Source: Acanthornis magna
Taxonomy: Eukaryota; Chordata; Aves; Passeriformes; Acanthizidae
DNA length: 64,000 nucleotides
Direction: 5' to 3'
Assembly (NCBI GenBank): GCA_036785705.1
Contig: JAWUZG010000177.1
Coordinates: 744,001 to 808,000 of the forward strand
Part shown: positions 12,045-22,765 of the stretch, in pieces
Numbering within the stretch: position 1 is the stretch's first letter
Layout: every line of letters begins with the position of its first letter
Position numbers and translations under genes: made by a program
The notes under the pieces: generated by a model
The model's database searches: none
Told to the model about the DNA's origin: nothing
The model's input: only the letters and a program-made list of their open reading frames with translations

Positions 12045-12618
12045 TCCCAGCAGTGGATCCAATCAAATTCCAGCTTTTTTCTCTCAGGATTGCTCTGCAG
12101 TGCTCTCCTTGCCCCTGGGATCACCTGTGGCTCTCAGCCTCTCTCCGGAGCGCTGTGCCTTTCCTCAGAGTTTGCTGTTCCCACTGACCCCTGGCACGGA
12201 GGATAATTTGGATTTGCTGTTTGAATCTGGTTTTGACCAGTTTTCCTCACTGAAATCTCGTTAGGAAATCTCTCTTCTGCTTTGCAGTCCCCAGCTGCTG
12301 ATTCCTAGTTCTTGATCCAACTGAAATGTAATTCCAGAGCTTTCTCAAAGCTGGGACAGCTCAGGAGGAGCTCACAGTGTTCCCCCCTGCCCAGAGCATT
12401 AAACTGAAGATAAATCTTGCTGTCAGTGGCTGGTGCTGACCCCAAAATGCCAGAGCCATCCTCAGCTGTACCCTGAGGGTCATTTCTGTGGGGTTTTGCC
12501 TCTCACCCTTCCCTCAGAGCCTTCAGTTGGAGTTTCATTGCCAGTGGGTGCCAAAGACAGGCCTGGGTGAGAAATGGCACAAAACCATTCCCCAGACATA
12601 AAGCTTAGCAGCAGCTCG
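12045..12618. other. Unique intronic sequence
   Basis: No feature seen between the LTR and the TTTA microsatellite. Confidence 0.45.
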
Positions 12619-12723
12619 GTTTATTTATTTATTTATTTTATTTTATTTCTTTATTTTTTAATTTTGTTTAATTTTATTTATTTATTTATTTATTTATTGT
12701 TTATTATTTATTTATTTAATTTC
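12619..12723. repeat. (TTTA)n microsatellite
   Basis: About 105 bp of imperfect TTTA/TTTTA units. Confidence 0.93.
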
Positions 12724-12819
12724 CTGTTTCAGCTAGAAATGGTCCCTGAAATTTCTGGGTCCAGTGGTGGTGGTTCCTTCACGCAGGAGCTTCAGAGCTG
12801 GCCCTGGGTGACTTTAAGC

Positions 12820-13055
12820 TGAAGGAGGGCAGGGACAGATGGGATTTTGGAAGGAATTCCTGCCTGGGAGGGTGGGGAGGGGCTGGGCTGGAATTGCCAG
12901 AGCAGCTGTGGCTGCCCCTGGATCCCTGCAGTGTCCCAGGCCAGGCTGGACAGGGCTTGGAGCAGCCTGGGACAGTGGAAGGTGTCCCTGCCAGGGCAGG
13001 GGTGGCACTGGGTGGCTTTGAGGTCCTTTCCAACCCCAAACCATTCTGGGAATGC
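12820..13055 (+). mobile_element. CR1 LINE 3' end
   Basis: GAAGGAGGGCAGGGACAGAT, GGGAGGGTGGGGAGGGGC, CCAGGCTGGACAGGGCTTGG and CCTTTCCAACCCCAAACC give a standard 3' end ending near ATTCTGGGAATG. Confidence 0.9.
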
Positions 13056-14608
13056 TGCAGCAGCTTCATTAAAATCCCCAGGTGAGCTCTTGTGATCTCC
13101 TCACCTGACTCTGTGTAAAGCAAGCCATGGGATTTTTGGAATTAATTCCCTTTTGGCAGAGGGCCTGTGCTTTAGGAAGGCACCCAGTCCTGACTGGGGG
13201 AAGAGGAATCAGTGACAGACAGCAAATTATCATATATTATTATTATTATAATTGTTATCATATATTATTATGATGTCCCTGCTTAATGACGCTCTGGAAA
13301 TTTGTGCCTAACCCTTATCCCAGCCTGTCCACCTTCACATTCAGCCTTTGGGTTTTTTACACAAATTCCTCAGGGCATTTTCCCTGAGCTCTGTGCCCTC
13401 TGTCCTGAGCTCCTCTCAGCTCCCCAGGCTCAGCCCCTGCTGCCCTGCTGGAATTCCTGATTTCCAGCCTTTTCATCATTTCCAGGCTGCTTCCACCCCT
13501 TTTTTCTCTGATTTTTTAGTTTGTCATGCCAGGGTTTGATTTGGCTTTTGTGAGGACAGAGCAACGTTCCGAACTTGTACTTCTGACAAAGCTCTGCTTT
13601 TTACAGCCATTTCTAATGAACTAATTAATACCCATTAGCTTTAATATCCCCAAATTTTCTAGAGTCAGCTTTACACAGTAATCCCATAGATCATGACTTC
13701 CTTTCTTCTCTGTAGAAGTAGAAATTTTCCTCTGCTGACATCGGAATCCTTACAGTACATTGATTACATTATTGAAAATAGTAATAAAAAGCATTAGCAG
13801 GAGACGTGATTTTCTGTGTTCGCTTTATTGCTTACCATTTTTCTCCCAAAACGTTATAATTTATAAACCTTCTGTAGTAATTTTCCGTAGGAAAAATTCA
13901 CTTTTCCACGTGAGCCAGGAAAAGTTCAAGTCTGTTCTATCCACAAAGGGTTTGCTGCAGCCAAATTTTGGCTTTTGTCACATCCTTGGTGGACATAAAT
14001 CTTTATTTCTTTCTGTTTATTTAAAGCTAAATTTGTCACCATTATAAAAATACTTTAACCAGGATTTTTCCATCTTCTGTAAATCCGTGTTGCTGGACAT
14101 GAATTCTATTATTCCTCCTTAATTCTTTTTTAATAGAATCTTCTGTCATCTGTTCTGTGATAATGTCCCTGATCAATATGAGGTGGAGAGGCCAATAATT
14201 AACTGGGCTCCCATTCACCCTTGAAAAATTCCTGGTCTGGTGATGGTTTTCCTTGGATTTTCTGGATCCCCCCAGGATAGAAACGATGAAAGGATGAAAG
14301 GATGATGAAAATCAGGGCTGGTGGTGTGGAGTTTGAAGCTGTGGTTTGGTGAGGGAGCAGAGCGTTCCCATCAAATTCCAAGTTCTGAGGGTGTGAAATA
14401 ACAATTAAAGCTTTAATTTGTAGAATGGGATTTATTCAGAGCTCAGCCCTTCTATCAGGGGTATAAAAATGAATTAATTCAGCTGTCACCCAGGCCAGGT
14501 GAGTTTTACCAGCCACACTTTGGTCAGTGTGGGTGGTTCAGGATTCAATCTTGGGCATGATAAAGGATAAAATCCTGGCCTGGGGCTCGGCCAAGGAAGG
14601 CTGCCATC
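13056..14608. other. Unique intronic sequence
   Basis: No gene seen. A short TATTATTATTATTATAAT run lies at 13233-13275. The rest is AT-rich and unremarkable. Confidence 0.5.
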
Positions 14609-15274
14609 TGTAGGATTTGGTTCTCCAGGATTGCCATCTGAGGTATAGGTGCGGTTCAGACGGCCAGGATGGAGACGAGAGACTTCTGGATTTTAGTCTT
14701 AGAGCATGAGGTTTATTATGATAAAGCGTGTGGGGGTAAGAGACCTACCAGGAACTGCAAGATGCAGCCCAGAGCAGGTCAGAGAGGTGAGAGAGAGAGA
14801 GAGAAGTACAGGATGCGGGAATACAAAAAGGGGTAAGGGCACCGTGGTTGCAGTTTGCAATACAATAAATCATGTTCGGTGCTGAATATTCTAATTTTCA
14901 CTAACCAATCTAGCACAAGATACAAATTCTATACCATTTACATACAGCCTATGAGCATCCTTGTATTACCATACGGCGTTAGATTTTAAACTCTAAAAAC
15001 TGCTTTTTGTACTCTCTGCTTGAGTTGGTAGGGTCTGCTCTGACCCTTGGACCTGTCTGCAAGCAGAGGGGATTGTTTAATCAAAAGGGGAATTGTTTAA
15101 TGAAAAGGGGATTACCTTCAGTGGCCATGCCATTGTTTCCCAGTTGTTCAGTCACTGGGGTTTGGTATCTCAGAGCTTGTCTTCATTTCAATCTCGCTTA
15201 TAGTTTCCATATTCTCTGCGTTTTTTGCCAGGTAATCATATTTGTAAGGCTTTCCTATTTCATCCTCCCCAACA
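14609..15274 (-). mobile_element. Solo LTR, family B copy 1 (about 666 bp)
   Basis: It is closely similar to the LTR at 51216-51834 over its whole length and ends CCTCCCCAACA. The left edge is set at TGTAGGATTTGG. That edge has about 30 extra bases and a repeated GCCATCTG absent from the other copy, and the flanks (GCCATC and AATGTG) do not match, so the 5' boundary is uncertain. A GA-rich run lies near 14785. Confidence 0.8.
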
Positions 15275-15796
15275 AATGTGGGTTTAGAGTGCCACAGGAG
15301 CAGATTTGTTCTCGTGCAGTGCTGCAGCTCAGGACAGAGCAGAGTGTCACCAGCCCAACGTGACAGACAGGCTGCACACACTGCCCTGACCTTCTGCAAT
15401 TTGAGAAGTGAATTACGCCTCCAAATCCATAAATATTGCTTTTTTAATAAAACACTCGCTATTAATTTCCATTCCCAAAGAGCACTTGGATCGAGGGTGC
15501 TTTGTCCTGCTGCTTTAGGACAGCTTTATTTGTGTGACTGATGCAAACATACCCCGAGGATGGCAGGATTCAACCACGGAGCCCAAACTCCAAATCCTTG
15601 CTCCAGATGAATGGGATGCTGCAAACTCTCCAGTCCCTCATCAATCTTGCCGTACATCCACGTGATTAATGTCTAACGAGGTTTTTGATTGATGCCTTAG
15701 CAACTCCTAATCAGGTTCTGTGGGAGAAAATCAGGAAATCCCTGACTTGGCTGGTTCAGGAAAGCTCCTTTCGCTTACACAGGCAGGAACTGCTTG
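15275..15796. other. Unique intronic sequence
   Basis: Nothing recognised between the LTR and the inverted-repeat arm. Confidence 0.45.
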
Positions 15797-16262
15797 CTTT
15801 TTCTTTGCTTTTAAGTGGATATTTTTAATATCTGGGTTTTTCTTGCCTTTCAAGTGGATTTTCAGGCTCTGTCTTGCTGTGGCTTTTAATAAGTTCAGGG
15901 CCAGAGCACAACTTCTAACACTGAAATATGAGAGTTATTAAAATCCTCCACGAGGACAGCGAGAGCAGAACAGGTGGGACTGGGACTGTCCACACTCAGG
16001 GAATAAAAAAATGGGAGCCCCAGGAATGTCCCAGGGCAGTGAGGAAGGAGAGCTGGAGGCTGTTTTTGAGGCAAGGATTTTCAGCCTGGCCCATGTGTTG
16101 ATATTGCTAAAAAATTAAGGGTTTTATTCTCCGTGCTGCAGTTCTGGGCCAAATGTGCTGTGTTGAATCACGGAATGGTTTTGGAGGGGACCTCAAAGCT
16201 CATCCAGTGCCACCCCTGCCATGGCAGGGACACCTGCCACTGTCCCAGGCTGCCCCAAGCCC
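15797..16262. repeat. Long inverted repeat, right arm
   Basis: Partner of 10128-10594 in opposite orientation, about 5.2 kb away. Similarity fades on one side after GCAAAGAAAA (as read in the left arm) and on the other within the CR1. Confidence 0.93.
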
Positions 16263-16312
16263 TGTCCAGCCTGGCCTGGGACACTGCAGGGATCCAGGGG
16301 CAGCCACAGCTG
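16170..16312 (-). mobile_element. CR1 LINE 3' end (in inverted-repeat right arm)
   Basis: AATCACGGAATGGTTTTGG, GCCATGGCAGGGACACCTGC and GGATCCAGGGGCAGCCACAG, reverse-oriented. Confidence 0.88.
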
Positions 16313-16507
16313 AGGAATCACTGGGCAGAGGAAAAGAATCAATGTCTGACAGAGCTTCATAAACTCGAGGCTGTGAACTCCTTCATGAAGTGGGGACACA
16401 GAGAGAGGGACAGAAGGTCCCTGAGAGCCTCTTCATATTCCAGAGCTAAAAACCAGTGAGGGTCTGTGGCTGTGCTCTGGCTTCTAATCCCTCCCCAGCT
16501 CCATGTA

Positions 16508-16870
16508 TGGAATCCTGGAATGGTTTGGGTGGGAGGGACCTCAGAGCCCACCCAGTGCCACCCCTGCCCTGGCAGGGACACCTGCCACTGTCCCAGGCTG
16601 CTCCAAGCCCTGTCCAGCCTGGCCTGGGACACTGCAGGGATCCAGGGGCAGCCACAGCTGCTCTGGCAATTCCAGCCCAGCCCTCCCCACCCTCCCCGAC
16701 AGCAATTCCCAATTCCCAAGATCCCATCTGGCCCTGCCCTCTGGCACTGCCAAGCCATTCCCTGGGTGCTGTCCCTGCAGCCCTTGTCCCCAGTCCCTCT
16801 GCAGCTCTCCTGGAGCCCTTCAGGCCCTGCCAGGGGCTCGCAGCTCTCCCTGTGTCCTCTCTCCTGTCCC
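16508..16870 (-). mobile_element. CR1 LINE 3' segment (about 360 bp)
   Basis: The tail (GGAATCCTGGAATGGTTTGG) and the body through CAGGCCCTGCCAGGGGCTCG and CAGCTCTCCCTGTGTCC are present in reverse. It is among the longer copies here and very close to the plus-strand copy at 26068-26465. Confidence 0.92.
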
Positions 16871-17079
16871 CCTCGGCTGTGTCCTGTCACTGTCACATTT
16901 CCAGGTAATTCCTTCATCCTGAAGAATCTGTGGCACTGTTGAATTCAGGGCACTGGTGCACAAAGAGCTTTGATCTGCCTGGCCTGGTTTCTGCTACGCC
17001 TGAGTTTTTTAACCAAAAATCGAACTCCCAATTCCTGTTTCTCTGTTTTCATCTTCTTGGAAGAATCCACACCCCTGAC

Positions 17080-17210
17080 AGTGTCCCAGGCCAGGCTGGA
17101 CAGGGCTTGGAGCAGCCTGGGACAGTGGCAGGTGTCCCTGCCATGGCAGGGGTGGCACTGGATGAGCTTTGAGGTCCCTTCCAATCCAAACCATTCCAAA
17201 ATTCGATGGA
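17080..17210 (+). mobile_element. CR1 LINE 3' end
   Basis: GTGTCCCAGGCCAGGCTGG through GAGGTCCCTTCCAATCC and AAACCATTCCAAAATTC. Confidence 0.88.
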
Positions 17211-18627
17211 TTTTGAGGATATTACCAAAATCAGCTTTTACAGCTTCTGACTTTTCAGGACCTTTTATTCATCCATCCTCCCCTGCCTATCTGCTAAGTA
17301 GTTTAATGAAGTAAATTAACAATAAATCATCAATTTTCTCTTATTTTTCTCTATTTTTCTATTTTCTGAATATCTTACAGCAAACTCATCTCCTGGTTCT
17401 CTTTTTCACCACGAGGATAATTCATTCAGCTCCCAGCTCAAATCTCTCTTGGCTCGTTGTAATCCTGAAGCCAAGCACTGAATTTCACACTTAATATTCC
17501 CTACTCCTGGATATAAAGTGACACCAGAATCGTGGAATCCATCATAAAGAGGTTTCATCCATAATGGAAGAACAAATTGCTTAATGTTTTTCTCTTTTTT
17601 TAAAACTTGATTAAGTTTGAGGGTTTAATTAGATTTTTGTGGCGATTTTCGGGTTGTTAATTTAAGTGGAGAAGATGAAATGCAAATAGATGAATACAAA
17701 TGGGTTTGCTAAATTAGTGTCAAAAATTAGCAGAGCGATTATTTTTACCAATAAACACAGATTTTCAAAGCTTGCGCTCAGGTAAAGTTTTAATTGAGAT
17801 GGTTTAGGAGTGAAATTTTCTGTGTGTTTGTATTTTTTTTTTTTTTTTCCCCAGCCATCCCAAATTGTTTCTAATTAGGGGCATGATTCCATTTGCCTGG
17901 ATATTTATTCCTGTGTAATTTGTTTCAACTTAGGCAGCACAGGAGTGATGAATTCCTTTCATTACATCCAGCTCTCTTTGATGGCTAATTATTCACGTGG
18001 AACACATTCCTAACGGCCTCCGAGTCGGCAGAATTTCCTGAAAATAAACACTGACTTTTGGCTTGCGCCGACAAAAGTTCATTTCTGAGGGCTTCCTTTT
18101 CATCTTCAGACGTGAGGGAATGAAAATGGAATCACTCGGAGTTGAGTTTTCCTCCTGCACCTTACATAGCAGAAAATCCGAGGCTGCGGAGGTTTCATGG
18201 GGGGACCTTCGGGACCCCCCAGCCCCTCAGTGAGGGATTTGGGATTGGAAGATCAATCCTAAACTCTGCTGGCAGCTGTGGGAGTTCATATTTTCAGTGA
18301 TGAAAGAGGTGTGGTTGGTTTGGGAGGTGTTAAAGGGCATTTTTTGCAGCTTTCCTGGGGTATTTTCCACCATGGATGACCCCAAGCACACGCGTGGATG
18401 TTTCCTATTCCTCCATATAAATACGTGGGCAGTATTTAAGTATATAAATTCATTTATAAACCAAGGTATTTCAACTGCACAGCTCCCTATTACAAAATTC
18501 CATGTTTTTAAGAGCGTTAATTGTGTTTATAATCAGTGTGTAAAGCTCAGCCAAAACCCTCTCCCCGTGGCTGCCATGGATGGAATCACTTTTGGGAAGT
18601 TTTTGAAGTTCCTTTGGGACCATCAGG
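17211..18627. other. Unique intronic sequence
   Basis: No gene or transposon recognised. A T-run of about 18 lies near 17831. Confidence 0.5.
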
Positions 18628-18724
18628 GGCTCGGAGCAGCCTGGGACAGTGGGAGGTGTCCCTGCCCATGGCAGAGGTGGCACAGGATGATCCCAAAGGT
18701 CCCTTCCAACCCAAACCATTCGAA
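18628..18724 (+). mobile_element. CR1 LINE 3' end, short
   Basis: GGGCTCGGAGCAGCCTGGGA, then GATGATCCCAAAGGTCCC and AACCCAAACCATTC. It ends about 190 bp before the first EXOC4 exon. Confidence 0.82.
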
Positions 18725-18910
18725 GTAATGTAAAATAACCTTTCTCCAAAGCAGAGCCAGTCCTCCTCGGGATCCCCTTTCCAAAACAAAGCCACGTTTC
18801 TGTTAATTAGAATTTCTGTGAGTTTTATTTATTTTTCCGCCCAGAAAACCTAAAAATCCCAAGCATTCCAGTGACCGCTAATTCCTGCTGCTCTCTCTCC
18901 CTTCCTGCAG

Positions 18911-19056
18911 ATGCTGCTGACGGAGTACCTGGACATGAAGAACACACGCACAGCCTCGGAGCCCTCGGCCCAGCTCAGCTACGCCAGCTCCGGCCGCGAA
19001 TTCGCTGCCTTCTTCGCCAAGAAGAAACCCCAGAGACCCAAAAACCCTCTCTTTAA
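18911..19056 (+). CDS. EXOC4: EXOC4 (Sec8) internal exon, upstream of the pair
   Basis: This internal exon encodes part of Sec8, a subunit of the octameric exocyst complex that tethers secretory vesicles to the plasma membrane. The acceptor is strong: a C/T-rich run ending in CTTCCTGCAG just before 18911. The donor is the ideal AA|GTAAGT at 19056/19057. The 146 bases read [18 protein letters not shown], then a stretch containing [20 protein letters not shown], and end two bases into a codon. The match to mammalian EXOC4 (about residues 395-443) is from memory. It appears to differ at two positions, ASSGRE against ASTGRE and NPLF against NSLF. The leading Met is internal, because Sec8 continues upstream through an exon outside the window. 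An in-frame TAA lies immediately past the splice site. The codons are GC-rich at third positions, unlike the surrounding sequence. I am very sure it is an exon and quite sure of the gene. Confidence 0.9.
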
Positions 19057-19979
19057 GTAAGTTTTTGGGGTTTTGAAGCTGCGCCTGAGCTGCCTGTGGT
19101 CCCTCGAGTGGTGCTGCTAATCGCGGTTTCGCGGTGTGAGAGGTGTGGAGGTTCTGCGGTGGGGATTTAAGCGAAGATCTGTTACGGATTCGGCGCTGGG
19201 TTTTAGAGTTGAGCTCTTCCCAGGACTGGGAATCGCATTACAGGAGCTGCTGCAAAGCTTGGGCTGATCCATTATGCCTCTCTTTGTCCATGGAAAATTC
19301 AGGAGCTGTTAAAGGCAGCGATAAAGGGCACCGGACAAAGGGAATTAAGATAACTGTGTAATTACTGGATAGGCTAAGCAGTTAATCCTGTCACTAACTC
19401 CTTTAATTCAACGGTCAGGCTGGAAAGAATTAAGTGATTGGGAGCAGAGTGTTAGAGAGAGGGGATGAGAGAGGCTGGGTGGCCAAGGGAAGGATTTGGG
19501 AGAGCGAATTCGTGCTGGAATAAGGAGTGAGGAGGAGGAGGAGGTGCTGAGCAGCACTGGTGGGAGAGGAGATTCACACCAGGATTTTCTTCTCTTCCAC
19601 TGCCTGCCTGTGCTGGCCATTCTCTGGGGCCTCTCGAGGATTTTTGGGGGATCAAAAAATACTCCCAATGGGTGTCCTCCCACAGCACCTGAGATCCCGT
19701 TTTGAAATCCAGGCCTTCCCCACTGTCTCTGCTCTCCCGGGATGAGCTCTGCTGTAACCTCCTGTTGGTAGAGGTTAAGTGTTGCCTCCTTCCCCTCTCA
19801 CCCCATGATTATTACCCCTCACCCTTTTTATTCCCCCTCCCATGGCTGTTCTGAGCTGAGAATTCCTCTTGGAATTCACTCTGACCTGCAGATGGATATC
19901 GGAGCAAAACAGGGCTGCTTATCCTGTGTCTGTTCCTGGGTGCACAAGTTTGGGGTTTTGAAGCGGTACAAAAAATTCA

Positions 19980-20273
19980 CCATTTAAGGTATTCACCATT
20001 TAAGGTATTCACCATTTAAGGTAATCCCATTTAAGGTTGGGCCAGCACCATTTAAGGTAATCCCATTTAAAGTTGGACCGGCACCATTTAAGGTAATCCC
20101 ATTTAAAGTATTCACCATTTAAGGTAATCCCATTTAAGGTATTCACCATTTAAGGTAATTCCGTTTAAGGCTGGACCAGCACCATTTAGGGTTATCCCAT
20201 TTAAGGCTGGACCAGCACCATTTAAGGTAATCCCATTTAAGGTATTCACCATTTAAGGCAATCCCATTTAAGG
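19980..20273. repeat. Tandem array of CArG boxes (CCATTTAAGG)
   Basis: The 10-mer CCATTTAAGG occurs 14 times, starting at 19980, 19996, 20012, 20027, 20048, 20084, 20115, 20130, 20146, 20197, 20218, 20233, 20249 and 20264. Four further copies carry one change (for example CCATTTAAAG at 20063 and 20099). Spacing is mostly 15-21 bp, with short linkers such as TATTCA, TAAT and TTGGGCCAGCA. The 10-mer fits the serum response factor consensus CC(A/T)6GG exactly. The array lies about 0.9 kb into the intron and stops at the LTR that starts at 20275. Confidence 0.95.
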
Positions 20274-20274
20274 C

Positions 20275-20696
20275 TGTGCACTGCAATCGACGAGGAGAAT
20301 AAGCGATACAGGATCAATGTGATCAATACAAGCTTTATTCCACTATTTCTCTAGGTTCTCAGCCTTAAGTACATTTTCCAGCAGCTAGCAGGTTTTACAT
20401 GTCATTGTGTCATTGGTTAGTCAGACTACTTGCCACACTATTATTGGTTACTTGCACACAGCTACATCACTTGTCCCCTCCCAGCTCGTGGTCCCTTAAT
20501 CTGATGTTCTGCATTCTTTTGACCACAATTTCTCTTTCATAAAATTCGGTGCTTCTCAGACCATCAAGGACACTGTCCTTGCAGCTTACCCTCGAGGTTT
20601 TGCTCGCACAATGCCTAGCCTGTATTCTGTGGTAGACACTGCAAAAGCAGAGCCTCTAGCATCTCATGGTCCTGCTCTTCAATCCATTTTTCAACA
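20275..20696 (-). mobile_element. Probable solo LTR, no clear target duplication
   Basis: The segment starts TGTGCACTGC and ends TTTTTCAACA, the usual TG...CA frame. A TTTATT (AATAAA on the minus strand) lies about 60 bases in, suggesting minus orientation. Its left edge abuts the CArG array directly and array sequence does not resume on the right. No duplicated flank is visible (AAGGC on the left, GGGTT on the right). Either it inserted at the array edge or the right part of the array was deleted. Confidence 0.6.
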
Positions 20697-22403
20697 GGGT
20701 TTGAGGACTAAGTTTGGGGTTTAAATGTGAGGAATGAGGGTGCTCTGTTCCACCTGGAGCAGGCTGAGGCTGTGCAGAGTTTGTCAGCAGAGAGGAGGTG
20801 GCTGGAGTTGTTCGTCCCTCCCCTCCCCAGGTCCTGTCACCGTCAGCACCGTGACAGCAGCACTTATTGGGATCTCTGATTTGGTTATCTGGCTGCTGTC
20901 AGCTGTCACCATATCTGTGGAGATCTCCCTTGAAATGGAATTTCTCAGCCCGCTGAGGTTTGGATGTGTTTGATGGAGTGTTACTCTTGTCTCCCCTCCC
21001 ATCTTCAGTGCTTTCTGTGCCTTTCCATTGGCTCTGTCCAAATCAGAGAGCTTTCCTCTTGTCGCAGAATATCTGAATTTAATTCCTCAGGAGCCTCTCA
21101 GGGCAGGGCTCCACCTTTTTGCTCAGAGTTGTTGGTGCTGTGTCCTGTGGTAGCTGTGAATTAACTGAATTGAGATTAAATATTTCTGCTAGTTGTGTCT
21201 TCTGGGAATAGTGTGGGAAGTTGTGTCCTGCTCGCTGGAAATCAGTAGCTGCTATTTGGGAGAGACTTGGAATCCTTATTTCCTAATCTTTAAAATGGGT
21301 ATCATTTAAAAAAAAAAAATTTAGTTGCAGTGTTGGATTGAAAATGAAAGCTTCAGTTGAAGGGTTATTTGGGAATTTGGATAATTAAAAAAAAAAATAA
21401 AGTCTCTCTTCTCTTCCCAAAGGTAGCCAAGGGCATGCTCAGGTGGCAAGATGGAAATTGGGCTTTGGGTAGGACAGGGAGAAATTGTACAAACAAATGT
21501 CAAACATCCAATAAGTCAGTCCCAGACTTGGCTGTCATTCTGTGCAATTCGAAATAAAAATATTTTGAGAGCTCTGCAGGAGGATCAGCATTGGGAAAGG
21601 AGCTCCGAGGGTAGAGGAGTCCAGTGGGAATGGGAATGTGGGGAAGGGCAGCTCCAGGAGATGGCAGAGGAAGGGAAATTGGGGAGAGGAAGTGGATGGC
21701 TGTGGGAAAGAAGGGATGGGATCTGATTTTGGTGCCTGCAATGACCTGTGGGATAACGCTGCACTTATTGTCTCCCTGGGGCCTGAATGGAGTTTGTGGT
21801 GAGCGCAGAGCCAAGAATTTACAGCTCATTTAATTAAAGTCTGAAGGCTTTGTTGTATTTTGATAAATCGTTATTAGTTCAGTTGCAATAATACCAACAC
21901 TCCCAGCCCAAATTAAAGCAGAAAAGCCTCATTAATAGTAATAACCTTAACACTGGTGCCCAGGAAAGCTGTGAAATGCTTTTCCCCTTGTCTGTGGTGT
22001 GATGTTCATGTTCCCAGTGTCCCTCTGAGGCTGATTTCATCTTCCCTAGCTGTGGGACTGGGGAGGGAAATCAGCAAATCAGCAACATCTTGAGATCCTC
22101 TTGTGACAGAAGTTTCCTTCCCAAGCCTGGTGTCCCCTGGGGCTGTTTGAAGGTGCTTTGTCCCCACCACGAGCTCCCTTCTCCCTGGGGCAGACACACT
22201 TGGAAAATAATTGGATTGGATAATTTGTGTATTGGATAACTATTAGAGCCGTGCAATAAATACCTAATAATGGATCGGTCCCTAATTTCCAGGAGATTCA
22301 TATATTTCTGTTTTTCCATTGCCAAGAGCTGAGCGGTGCTCACAAGAAGGATGCTCCCAGGGCTGGCTGAGTGCAGGATTGATCGAATTCCTTTGAATTC
22401 CAG

Positions 22404-22492
22404 GTTTGAGTCCTCGTCCCACGCCATCAGCATGAGTGCCTACCTGCGGGAGCAGAGGAGGGAGCTCTACAGCAGGAGTGGGGAGCTTCAAG
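22404..22492 (+). CDS. EXOC4: EXOC4 (Sec8) internal exon, downstream of the pair
   Basis: This 89-base exon follows an acceptor ending TTTGAATTCCAG. Its first base completes the AA left by the exon at 18911-19056 to give Lys (AAG), so the splice phase agrees exactly. It reads [20 protein letters not shown], then LYSRSGELQ, and ends one base into a codon, a G that would begin the Gly that follows in Sec8. The donor AAG|GTATGG is weaker than consensus and is followed by a long T-rich tract from about 22518. The acceptor's pyrimidine tract is also poor. The segment corresponds to about residues 443-472 of mammalian EXOC4, with no difference that I can recall. The next exon should begin with two bases completing that Gly and then encode a Gly-Pro-Asp-Asp run. 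I did not find it in the remaining 41 kb. Confidence 0.9.
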
Positions 22493-22517
22493 GTATGGAA
22501 AGGGATTGGGGTTCATG

Positions 22518-22665
22518 GGATTTTTGCTTTTTTTTTGCCTTTTTTTTTTTTTTTTTTGCTTTTTTTTGCTATTTTTGCCTTTTTTTTTTTTTTTTTTTGC
22601 TTTTTTTTGTTTTTTTTTTGTTTTTTTTTTGTTTGGTTTGGTTTGGTTTTTTTGTTTCCCTTTTG
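22518..22665 (+). promoter_or_regulatory. T-rich tract just after the EXOC4 donor at 22492
   Basis: Runs of T, interrupted by single G, GC or GCC and ending in GTTTG repeats, begin about 26 bases into the intron. In the transcript this is a U-rich tract next to a sub-optimal 5' splice site (GTATGG). TIA1/TIAL1 are known to help U1 snRNP at such sites when bound to U-rich sequence just downstream. A role here is inference; it may be plain simple repeat. Confidence 0.5.
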
Positions 22666-22765
22666 CAGGAGCTGGGATATCCTGTCCAGGCTCTGTCAGC
22701 TATTGATCTCTGCTCAAAATCTCTCCAGTTTTTAAGCTCTTGTTTATTATGAGCTTGTGAAGGGT

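Larger units (their letters stand above)
1..18910 (+). other. EXOC4: EXOC4 intron, 3' part (inferred)
   Basis: Everything upstream of the first exon is read as intron because the exon has a strong acceptor and its protein sequence is internal to Sec8. No upstream EXOC4 exon, which should end in codons for a Gln-Asp-Val-Leu-Gln stretch, was seen. The interval holds CR1 fragments, two solo LTRs and several minisatellites, listed separately. Confidence 0.75.
19057..22403 (+). other. EXOC4: EXOC4 intron between the two exons
   Basis: A 3347-bp intron with a perfect GTAAGT donor and a weak-pyrimidine CAG acceptor. It contains a CArG-box array (19980-20273) and an LTR (20275-20696). 19057-19979 is otherwise unique, with a short GAG/GGA-rich run near 19527. 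20697-22403 is unique apart from A-runs near 21309 and 21388. Confidence 0.88.

Noticed and set aside
16456..16942. Several 139-158 codon plus-strand frames over the same stretch
   Set aside because: They are antisense translations of a CR1 3' segment, and the same peptides recur wherever CR1 occurs (9.5, 12.9, 26.2, 42.8 and 61.0 kb).
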